From NCBI RefSeq assembly GCF_963678635.1, contig NC_087068.1:55150467-55214466 (forward strand): a stretch of DNA of 64,000 nucleotides, given 5' to 3'. This stretch comes from Symsagittifera roscoffensis. Taxonomy: Eukaryota; Xenacoelomorpha; Acoela; Convolutidae. The position numbers and the translations under genes are program-made. The notes under the pieces are model-generated. The model had not been told where the DNA came from. It saw only the letters and a list, made by a program, of their open reading frames with translations, and did not search any database. Each line of letters starts with the position of its first letter. Positions within the stretch are counted from its first letter, which is position 1. Positions 1 to 8,689 of this stretch are shown one piece after another.

Positions 1-570
1 ACACAAGGTGAATTAAGTTTAGTCAATGATCCAATAGATATTTCTACGGATACAACAACATCCTCATCACTACCAGAAACATTATCACTACCATCAACAC
101 CATCAATAAGCCAGATTTCACCACCACCTTTTAACTTAAATTTTCCAAATAATCTTGACGCCAGATATCGAGAACAATCATCAACAAATATCCCTTTAAG
201 ACTAGATTGGAATACATTTACAGCCCCTCCACCATTATTTGGACAACATCTAGAAAGTAATCGCCTCCACAACTGGGCACTTAATAGATTACAATACCGA
301 CAAGACATTCACGACGATATCCGTGATCACAATATCCAAATACTCCAACAAAACAGTTTACAATTAAAGTTTGAAATCACAGTTAAATTAAACAACATTA
401 CTCAACATCCCTACCCATTAAACCCACCAAACATAACAGCTCAATCACTACCACCACCATTTATAACCACTGAAGTAATATATAAATACGACAGATATAC
501 CAAAAAGACAATTGGTTACATCACATTTTATAACCCATACTCAGGATTATCATACACATGTATATTCTAA
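1..570 (+). CDS. 3' end of an unidentified reading frame upstream of the envelope gene (partial)
   Basis: An open frame runs from the first base of the window to a TAA at 568-570, about 189 codons, so the start lies outside. The protein begins with a Ser/Thr/Pro-rich stretch and then becomes polar, with a run of Asn, Gln, His and Ile (around residues 85-130). It ends in a Tyr-rich tail (YKYDRY, then YNPYSGLSYTCIF). No integrase or reverse transcriptase motif is visible. The stop overlaps the start of the envelope frame by 13 bases in another phase, which suggests one polycistronic or alternatively spliced transcript. The same A/C-rich, G-poor coding strand is seen in the next two frames, so all three probably belong to one element. 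Function not recognised. Confidence 0.6.
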   Translation, partial: TQGELSLVNDPIDISTDTTTSSSLPETLSLPSTPSISQISPPPFNLNFPNNLDARYREQSSTNIPLRLDWNTFTAPPPLFGQHLESNRLHNWALNRLQYRQDIHDDIRDHNIQILQQNSLQLKFEITVKLNNITQHPYPLNPPNITAQSLPPPFITTEVIYKYDRYTKKTIGYITFYNPYSGLSYTCIF

Positions 571-3173
571 AATTATTAATTTTTCTCCAACTCCTTTTTC
601 TAGTAATCTCAAACCAAAACATAAACCCTTCTCCCCGCACAGGACCCCAAGATTTATTAGTAACACATTACGATTGTGAAGAAAACGAACAAAAAACACT
701 ACACAAGTATGCAATAAATCAAGTATCACAGTGCGAAACAGAACCCCAAGCCATAGAAACTACAAATGTCATAGCAACACTTTATTCAAAAGCCCGAGCA
801 ACTACAGTTATAGGATATAAATTCACAGCAACATTTTCTGAAAAGAAAGTACATTGTTCACAAGTCTCAAACGGAAATAAAAACCGACTTGACCATGAAT
901 CATTCTACCAGAGTAATATAGAACGACTTTTACATCTCAATCCCGAAGATTGTAAAAACGAGTTACTCCGACTAAACATCACAAAAAATAAAAACACAGA
1001 TAGAAATTTAGTATATTTCCAAGTTTTTTCAGATTCTGTACATCAAGCAGAACTTGAAAGATATCAAGGACATATAAAATTAGATGAAAAATACCCATAC
1101 AACGGCGCACACGGACGATTAACCTATGACATGCACGATAAACACTGGATACCACACATTGGTATAAATGACCCATCAAACTGCAAAGCAGACACAAAAA
1201 ATAAAGGATACCAAGAAATAATGTTTTTCGATTGGAAAATACAACTCGAAAAAATACAACTCACACGAGATTTATCAGACAACACAATGATTTATCAAGG
1301 AATTAGATTACCTTGTAAAAACGACCAAGGTTATTGCGACCCTACAACCAGAACACAAGCAACAATTGTTTGGTTCCCCGAAGACACATGTACAACATTT
1401 CAAGTAGCAAAAATACACGCTCGTATGATAAAATTTCACGAAAAATATTTTATACAATCAATACCATATGAACAAGTAAATCCATTACGAAAAATAAGTT
1501 CTAATTTTCGAAACATTCATAATATAGAAAATAAATTAACACGTTTTCAAATATATCAAGAAACAGAACTTGCATGTAAATACAGAAACCCACTTCACAA
1601 AACACAATACTCTGAAATATTAGTTGAATACGAAAATGGATTCGACATGACCACTGGAAAAATAAAAGTCGACCCATACGCCACAAGTCATCCCCTAAAC
1701 GAAGGAACATCATATATACCAGTTAATTTTCAAAAGAATACAGGTCAACCTGGTGGACATTTAAAACCCCAAAACGATCAAAGCACACGTTTACAAGAAC
1801 TATCACTAATGAATAGTACATATTTTGGTAATATCCACTATGATATTCACTTAGATATGAAACTAGACTACACGATTAGCCGAATTTTTCAAGAAATGTC
1901 ACTCTCCGAATTAGAAACATTACACCAACTATGCGAATTAGAAAGAACACAAATATTACAATCACTTGCACTAGCAGTATTAAAAATACCCTACGCAGGA
2001 TATTTACTATCAGGAAATAGATCAAATTTTTTAGACTATGAAGGAAACATCTTATGGTTTTATACTTGTACTAAAAAAGTATCACCACTATACGTTTTTG
2101 AAGATAAACGATGTTATAAAAGAATCCCTATCTTTTATAAGAATAAAGTACATTTCGTTGACACACTTTCACGAAGAACCTATTTCTGGGATACCGCAGT
2201 TCCATGTGGATCAGAAAATAGCCACAACGTAGTACAACTAAACCCTGATGAAGATAAATATTACCTTCTCACCCCATATCCCACATTAATGCAATCACTC
2301 AAAAAATTTTCACCAGAAAGCATTCGCGCTATCGCTCGAAACCCAAATATAGACTTACAATCAATAGGAATATACTCAAAATCAGATATTCAACATCACA
2401 TTAGAACACAACAATTCCAGGAATTATTAACACAAATGGACACAATACAAAGACAATCAATTGACCAAAACTTACGCAAACTTGCCGAAACCGCAGGATT
2501 TGCAGACATCTATACGCAAGACTATAGCGGATATTTTAAAGACATTAAAGATTATATATATCTAAACGGTGAAAAATACCGTCCCCAAGATATATCACCT
2601 ATCAATATTTTTAGCTTTGTTACACTCAAGAATGAAATTCTTGATTTTCTAGGATGGCCCTACTACATCTTAGAAAAACTGACTATTTTATACGCAATGT
2701 TTAACTTTATTGGATTTCTTTTTTCACTCTTAAAAGGAATCTATAACACATGTGCTATACACACACAAGTCAATAGACAAGCAAGTGTAGCACGCATACT
2801 ATTTGCAGGATTTTTTGGAATATTTTCTACATCTATAAACAAAATTCTTTTAGACGCACAAATAAAAGAATATAACACAAAAATAGCAACAAGACAGAAC
2901 ACATACGACGAAGAACATAACAATGCAGACACAAGACCAACAGCACCACAGTTACCACCCCTACCACATAACCATCCATTATCCCTAGTCCCACGTAATT
3001 TTCGAAATTTAGCCATAACACATAATAATTTTAGACCAACCATATCACAAAGTCCCATCCAACATATAATGCCACACCACTCACAAGATGAAAATACTTA
3101 TGAACAAATTATAGAACAACCCCATACCACCGCTTTTCAGTCTCAAAATAATAATTTTTTTAGCCCACGATGA
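558..3173 (+). CDS. Envelope-type membrane glycoprotein, probably class III (chuvirus/gB-like), of a retroelement
   Basis: Intact 871-codon frame. Residues 1-19 form a hydrophobic signal peptide. The ectodomain (about 20-685) is Cys-rich, with an early THYDC motif, a VSQC motif about 20 residues later and KKVHC near residue 100. In arrangement this resembles the N-terminus of chuvirus glycoproteins, which occur as env genes in BEL/Pao elements of invertebrates. A long hydrophobic segment near residues 700-730 is the likely membrane anchor. A second one lies around 750-766, followed by a Pro/His/Asn-rich tail. Family knowledge would make it a surface fusion protein for cell entry. It overlaps the upstream frame by 13 bases and the downstream frame by an ATGA. 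An envelope role is well supported; the class III/chuvirus assignment comes from motif spacing only. The absence of stops argues for a recent insertion. Confidence 0.72.
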   Translation: MYILKLLIFLQLLFLVISNQNINPSPRTGPQDLLVTHYDCEENEQKTLHKYAINQVSQCETEPQAIETTNVIATLYSKARATTVIGYKFTATFSEKKVHCSQVSNGNKNRLDHESFYQSNIERLLHLNPEDCKNELLRLNITKNKNTDRNLVYFQVFSDSVHQAELERYQGHIKLDEKYPYNGAHGRLTYDMHDKHWIPHIGINDPSNCKADTKNKGYQEIMFFDWKIQLEKIQLTRDLSDNTMIYQGIRLPCKNDQGYCDPTTRTQATIVWFPEDTCTTFQVAKIHARMIKFHEKYFIQSIPYEQVNPLRKISSNFRNIHNIENKLTRFQIYQETELACKYRNPLHKTQYSEILVEYENGFDMTTGKIKVDPYATSHPLNEGTSYIPVNFQKNTGQPGGHLKPQNDQSTRLQELSLMNSTYFGNIHYDIHLDMKLDYTISRIFQEMSLSELETLHQLCELERTQILQSLALAVLKIPYAGYLLSGNRSNFLDYEGNILWFYTCTKKVSPLYVFEDKRCYKRIPIFYKNKVHFVDTLSRRTYFWDTAVPCGSENSHNVVQLNPDEDKYYLLTPYPTLMQSLKKFSPESIRAIARNPNIDLQSIGIYSKSDIQHHIRTQQFQELLTQMDTIQRQSIDQNLRKLAETAGFADIYTQDYSGYFKDIKDYIYLNGEKYRPQDISPINIFSFVTLKNEILDFLGWPYYILEKLTILYAMFNFIGFLFSLLKGIYNTCAIHTQVNRQASVARILFAGFFGIFSTSINKILLDAQIKEYNTKIATRQNTYDEEHNNADTRPTAPQLPPLPHNHPLSLVPRNFRNLAITHNNFRPTISQSPIQHIMPHHSQDENTYEQIIEQPHTTAFQSQNNNFFSPR

Positions 3174-4978
3174 GCCGACAACTTGGATCCCTACACCGAT
3201 CAAATTCCCACCCAACCAACCTCACCACTCCAATCCCAATAATACCACTTTTTGCCTTTCCGCCACCCGATTTCCCATCCAGTAATGTAACATCCGGCAT
3301 GAATTCCGATACTAATTCACACATCTCAGTTTTATACTCCATCTCACAACTCAATAACCCGAATATTGAAACCCCCGATGAATTTGCCGACTCTGAACCA
3401 TCTCCATCAAATAATTTTCACACCAATCCCTTAAATTTTTCCCAACCCCCTTTTCAACCCATACTACCAAATAACCCTGACCCAACCAATTCTACACCCT
3501 CTTATGCTTCCCAAGTCACTCCAACCTACTCCTCACTTCACTCAGACCAATCATCTCATTCTTCAGACACCCCCCGAATCTCCCCAGAACTAGATAATTT
3601 CATTACCCTACAACAACAATCCTATCACCTTGACACCCCAACCATAAACCAAATCTCATCCACAATAGATTCATCCAACCCTCCTACCCCTACACCCTCT
3701 ACAATTTATACTGATTCATTAGCACCATCATCCACAACTACTGAATCTTCACTCAGCACTAATAGAGCTTACCGCACTTTTAAAAGGAAGTTCCCCAACC
3801 ATCCTTTCCCAGCGAAACCAGGAACAGCCCGTGAATATATCAACCATCCACAACACACTAACACAAAAGAATTTTTAGCTATCACCTTACCCTCATTTCC
3901 ACAATACACCTTAAACACCCCTCATGACACTAACGAGACACGTAACTTTGTAGACGAATACGTTTTAATGCCTACCCTTCCTTGGACCTCATATTATCAT
4001 TTTACAAATCCCCTTTGCTTACCTTTATCTAACACTCATATCGATATAGAACGAAATAAGGACATGCTATATCGACTCACTACACCACTAACACCTAGAC
4101 AATTTACTTACATTGGATACAAAAAATCACTAAAAACACACACTGCACCCCGAGCTAATGAATATACACTAGAATATTACGATCATAACATCATCAGAAC
4201 TAACCAAGATCAATTCTTAGACGACGATCGCTTCGCTAACCCACAAATCACCGAAAAATTTTTTGTTAAAACACCATATGTATTTACACTAAATATCTTC
4301 GATCGCAAGTTTGACCACATTATCTCAGAAGCACTAACAGACACGCAAGCCTACGAAAGTTTTAAAGAACGCTTCCAAATATTTTCACTAACCTTTCATT
4401 TCCTTGCACCACATGAAAGAGATTTGCACTGCTCACACGATATTATGTTGCGCACTAAACAAACACACACATATACTTATTATCGTTTCATCCAAAATCA
4501 CTTTGACCTACACACTCCCTCCAGACAACCACACCATCGTTTTCACTTCATCAATTCCAAATACACCTCACCAATCTTTCTTAACTTCACATATTGCATT
4601 AAAGATACTAACCTTCATGGTATTCTTCGAAATTATGATCCCATAACCCAAATGTATATCTTTTGTCCCATCACCAAGACCTTCAACGCAGAAGAATCCC
4701 GACCCTTCCTCATCCCACACGAGTTTGTACAACCTATAGAAATCCCCATTTTAGAATTCATCCATAACACTAAATTCAACCACAAATTATATAATCTAAT
4801 CCAAAACACACCTTATGAATTTGCAGTTGGCACTGAAGAACTAACCACCATTAAGGCACTTCAATTGCTTTGGCCACTGCTTCAAACTAAAAATATCATC
4901 CGCATCTTAGCCAAACTACTAACAACTTCAGATCTCATCCACGATATTTTCCCCCACGGTTTCTTCCCCGACGACTAA
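3170..4978 (+). CDS. Unknown 602-residue protein, third frame of the envelope-bearing element
   Basis: The start ATG overlaps the envelope stop in an ATGA (3170-3173), a layout that permits termination-reinitiation or reflects tight packing. Residues 1-200 are low-complexity and Pro/Ser/Thr/Asn-rich, probably disordered. Residues 200-602 look globular, rich in Phe, Tyr, His, Thr and Leu, with no signal peptide and no clear membrane segment. I recognise no catalytic motif. Possible roles (capsid or nucleoprotein-like, or an accessory factor) are guesses from position alone. In chuviruses a nucleoprotein gene may follow the glycoprotein gene, but I see no sequence evidence for that identity. 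The frame is intact and shares the A/C-rich strand bias of its neighbours. A perfect splice donor begins three bases past its stop. Confidence 0.6.
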   Translation: MSRQLGSLHRSNSHPTNLTTPIPIIPLFAFPPPDFPSSNVTSGMNSDTNSHISVLYSISQLNNPNIETPDEFADSEPSPSNNFHTNPLNFSQPPFQPILPNNPDPTNSTPSYASQVTPTYSSLHSDQSSHSSDTPRISPELDNFITLQQQSYHLDTPTINQISSTIDSSNPPTPTPSTIYTDSLAPSSTTTESSLSTNRAYRTFKRKFPNHPFPAKPGTAREYINHPQHTNTKEFLAITLPSFPQYTLNTPHDTNETRNFVDEYVLMPTLPWTSYYHFTNPLCLPLSNTHIDIERNKDMLYRLTTPLTPRQFTYIGYKKSLKTHTAPRANEYTLEYYDHNIIRTNQDQFLDDDRFANPQITEKFFVKTPYVFTLNIFDRKFDHIISEALTDTQAYESFKERFQIFSLTFHFLAPHERDLHCSHDIMLRTKQTHTYTYYRFIQNHFDLHTPSRQPHHRFHFINSKYTSPIFLNFTYCIKDTNLHGILRNYDPITQMYIFCPITKTFNAEESRPFLIPHEFVQPIEIPILEFIHNTKFNHKLYNLIQNTPYEFAVGTEELTTIKALQLLWPLLQTKNIIRILAKLLTTSDLIHDIFPHGFFPDD

Positions 4979-4987
4979 CAGGTAAGT
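4979..4987 (+). promoter_or_regulatory. Strong 5' splice site directly after the third frame
   Basis: The stop TAA at 4976-4978 is followed at once by CAG|GTAAGT, a full match to the consensus donor. Either the element's transcript has an intron in its 3' untranslated region, or an alternative transcript splices from here to a downstream exon. No acceptor can be chosen with certainty in the following 1.5 kb. Confidence 0.45.
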
Positions 4988-6041
4988 ATGAATTATACAT
5001 ATTACTAATTAATTCAAATATTAGAAACTCACCATTCTTTATCCATGTTTTCTTTAGAATTTTAGCCTTCATCCTAGATCATCTGAAAAATTCACAAAAG
5101 AAACATAAAAAATAGCAAACTTCTTCAAAACTGTTTAAAACCCTATTAAATTTTTGCACCAACAATTAAATAAATATAATACCAATGCAGTAAATTAATT
5201 TATAAATTTTTCCCCCACAAGCAGTAAATCTAATAATGATGAAAAATTGTAACTTAATTTCCCCCAACAACTAGCAGTAAAATTAAAATTCTATGTAGTA
5301 AATTCATAAGAAGCAAATGCAGTACTAACCTTTTGATATTTTCGTTCACTCGCATAAGAATTCTATCCAAACTCGCACAGCTCGCCCACGAAGAATTGTT
5401 TAAAATAATGAATTTCAGTTCCAAGCTTTCACACTCGATAACTCTAACACAAGATAACACGTTTCAAACTTTCCTTTAACCCGGTTGGAAAGGAATTATA
5501 TACTAAACAAAACTAACCAATGCAGCTTACTAAACACCACAACACATAGCATAACAGCATGACTAAGAAAAGGAAACCAACGGTACCCAAACCGGATTAA
5601 CCCAGTTTAAAACTGGATAATTTATTCTTTTGAAGACTATTATAAAGTCTAAGAAAGAAATAATAAAACCAAAAAAAAGTCGAAAGACAAACCCATACCA
5701 CAAACAATTTGATTTTTGAAAAAAGGACACAACCAACAAAACATAAGAAAAACCACAACAAACCCAACATAAAACGTTGTCACATAACAGGACCTCTCAC
5801 AAAAACCGCATGCAATCATACTCCCACTCCTGGCCTAACCCACCAGGAAGGACGTCCTGAGCATGCTCTATAGCCGGCCTAACCCACCGTGCTACATCCA
5901 CGCTTTGTGACCACACTCCTATTTTTAATAAGAGCTACTCAAGGGTGAGTAACTCTTCAAAATAACTGAACTAAAACAAAAAGCTTTTGTGAAAACAACT
6001 AACTAAAATCATAATTAAAAAATATTAAACTAATAAAAGTT
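4988..6041. other. Non-coding 3' region of the envelope-bearing element
   Basis: No long open frame on either strand. Contents are A/C-rich sequence, several GCAGTAAA-type short repeats (5185-5330), two copies of a GGCCTAACCCACC motif (about 5833 and 5878), and an AAG|GTGAGTAA donor-like site near 5943-5951. It keeps the strand composition of the coding part, so it probably belongs to the same element. Confidence 0.4.
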
Positions 6042-6518
6042 TTATAAAATGTAAATTACAATATGCAATACATAGATCAGAATACAACACCAAGGACGAA
6101 CATCCAAAGACAAAACGACCCTACTACACTCGAGAAAGAATGGCCAACTACAATCAATATGCCGCCCACAATCACAACTCAAAGGATTTAGAGTACGACT
6201 TGACTTCGCAGAAAAGGACTTCATTGAACTAGACCAATGACCACCTCGATGTTCAAGTATACGTACAGATCCGAGTAACCAGGCATCCCCTCCACGCACA
6301 ATCTCCACGCCATTCCCAGACAAGGTCAAACACAAAGAAGTTCTCACCAATGAAACAGAAAAACCTGACATAGCCAACCATTCTGAAATCGGATTTGAGT
6401 TTGTTGCGAAAACCCAGTCGTTGTCTTGAGAAGACACAATGATTGAATCTGGGACTTCTCTAATAAGAAAACCCAGAAGAAATAAGATGTTCGCCAAATA
6501 CCAACGTCCATCGTCCAT
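6042..6518 (-). CDS. Possible small secreted protein, minus strand
   Basis: A 158-codon frame opposite to the envelope cluster. It starts MDDGRWYLANILFLLGF, which resembles a signal peptide with the hydrophobic core at residues 7-17. The body has a Cys pair (SCDCG) and several further Cys towards the end, and the C-terminus is very hydrophobic (ILIYVLHIVIYIL). It may be an exon of a host gene into which the element inserted, an antisense gene of the element, or chance: a 477-base frame in AT-rich DNA is uncommon but possible. No family recognised. A fair Kozak context (AAAGATGG) favours translation. Confidence 0.3.
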   Translation of the reverse strand: MDDGRWYLANILFLLGFLIREVPDSIIVSSQDNDWVFATNSNPISEWLAMSGFSVSLVRTSLCLTLSGNGVEIVRGGDAWLLGSVRILEHRGGHWSSSMKSFSAKSSRTLNPLSCDCGRHIDCSWPFFLECSRVVLSLDVRPWCCILIYVLHIVIYIL

Positions 6519-6680
6519 CTTTCGAATTGCAGAAAAACTATTCTAAAAAACTCTGTAAAACCCGGATGGGTGGAACCTGATCTAAACTACATTTTATGAT
6601 TGGATAAATTAGATATTTTACCAATGTAAAGTATTTAATATTAACCAATCATGATCCATCTAACTAACAATCCACTTATT

Positions 6681-6994
6681 TGTAAGTGCTGAAATTACTT
6701 GTAATTTCAGCACCAGAGAGATTTGAATTTAACTTAGAAATTAGTTGAACTCTCCCGAGTACTTCAGCAGCCGCAATAAACCAGTATACCCTAGATCTAT
6801 TGAGCCTAGCAGAGACTAGTTAAACAACCTGAGACTAGATAGTATAAGAGTAAGATTAGGATCGGTATTAGACTAAGAAGTTGCACGAATCTATCCGGCC
6901 GAAAATAAGATAGCGTGACGAGCAGACGGTGTACCCTATCCGAAATTACTCTATGAGTTATACCCATCGGTCCTAACTCACCAGTATAGACAAG
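6681..6994 (+). repeat. Candidate long terminal repeat of the envelope-bearing element
   Basis: Begins TGT and can be read to a final ACA near 6992-6994. Its first 32 bases contain a perfect hairpin with 12-base arms (6687-6712, TGCTGAAATTAC / GTAATTTCAGCA, 2-base loop). An AATAAA-like signal (GCAATAAACC) lies at about 6773-6780. The region lacks coding potential and follows the element's last frame by 1.7 kb. The partner LTR would lie outside the window, and I could not find a clear polypurine tract or target duplication, so the limits are tentative. Confidence 0.25.
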
Positions 6995-8689
6995 CTATTG
7001 GATACAAAATGCATAACGAATTTTTTCTTTCAAGATAAAACTCATCCAATGTATGTTTAAATAGCATGATGCAAAAACTCCAGCAGTTGTTCTTTGCAAA
7101 AGTTTAGATTACATGACGGATACGAGCAAAATTTGCAACACCAATCAATACCGCTCAGATTGTTTTACAAACAATTGCATTTTTTGGACTTCCCAAAATT
7201 TATTGGACGTTGATCTTAATTTGCCATCCGCAATTCATTTCAACTAGACCCAAATAGGCACTGATAATAACCCGTACCGATCTTTTATTGTAAAACGAGA
7301 CCTGTTCACCTTTTTGACAGGTACTAGGTACCCAGAAGGTCTGAACATACAAAAACCAGTCCAGCACAATTCTGAAAATTTTTGAATTTTGTAAAATTTT
7401 CCGATAAACATGACCAGAACTGCATCAGGGGTGGTCAGCTTTGAACCAAGTCTGACCATACTGGTTATTGTTTCTGACTAATAGACATATACAAAAAAAA
7501 GAAATTATCTAAGACTTGAACTAATCAAAACGCCATAGTTGATGTTAAAAAAAACTTATAAGTTTATTTTTGATTATTTTCTGCAATTTGTAAAGACGTA
7601 CGGTAATTATTATTGATATTGAAAATCATTTGTTTCAGATTGTTTGTTCGCCTTAACGCTCTGCTTCAATATAGCTTTATAATTTTTAAAATTTCTGAAG
7701 TTTGAAACGCAAAACTAAGAATCATTTTATTTTTGAAAGCTTACTTTACCGCCTACGCGTCATTGAGATTAAATGATTTGCTCGTTTTTTCACCCCAAAT
7801 AGGCCATTTTGGCCAGTTTTTACAAATTAGATTGGCTGTGAAATTTTTCTTAAATTTGCGTAGCTCAATATGTTTCACTCTGAGTCTTTTTTATTCTTGC
7901 GTTTTGTGCTTCTGTTTTGTCGGCTTAGTGACCTAATTTCGAGTCGTTTCCGTGGAAACACAATTTTTTGCTCACCTCCGGATCGCATAAAATGCTAAAA
8001 CTATAATACAACTTTTCATACAACTTTTCATGGAAACTTTTTTTTCGGCTTGCTTCTTTTCATTTTTTTGGTATCTCGCCTTGTTTTTTTTTGCCTTCTT
8101 GCAAATCACTATAACAACCAGGCCAACAAAGTTGTTTTTTGGTTCTTTTCTCGAAAAAACTGAAAACAAACATATGTTTTTTTCTGTGCACGTGCACCCC
8201 TGAGGAGGAGGGGGAGAGGAGGGGACAGGCAGGGCATAAGAAAATAACTTCGAGAACAAATAATCTGTCAATTTTTTCGAGAACGAGAATATTTATCAGA
8301 ACATCTTTGTTGAAATTTGTCACTTATTGAAAACCATTTCAAACATGTTTCCATGTGGCAATCGAATTTTTCAGGTTCTGATCAGCACTATTTCCGATCT
8401 GAATTAGCTCTGAATCAGCTATGATTTATGTCTGATCAGATGTGTCGCAAAAAAAATCAGATATGCGGCAGATCTGTCTTAAGATCTCCGCATGCTTAAA
8501 ATAGACATGCTTAAGATCCGTGTCAGTCCAGTCCTGGAATATTCAAGATTTTGCAAGGGTCAGATATGATTTTACTGCATAACTTCAGTATAAGTAAAAC
8601 CGCGTTTGAGGTTTTCAAAGTTTTTATAGTGTTGCTTATTTCAAAAATTGTCACTGGATGCCCAGCTAAAACTGGAGCTACCTCGTTGA
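6995..8689. other. No gene recognised
   Basis: Only short chance frames. Contains oligo-T tracts, a purine run GAGGAGGAGGGGGAGAGGAGG near 8202-8222, and a cluster of GATCTG/CAGATC and TGATCAG motifs at 8375-8530 related to the AGATCTG-rich segment at 13.36-14.03 kb. Confidence 0.4.

Noticed and set aside
1501-1713. Minus-strand frames under the envelope gene
   Set aside because: Shadows of a long, well-supported plus-strand coding sequence.
7244-8330. Several 60-100 codon frames on both strands
   Set aside because: No motifs, no splice signals, and low-complexity poly-Lys or poly-Phe from A/T tracts.
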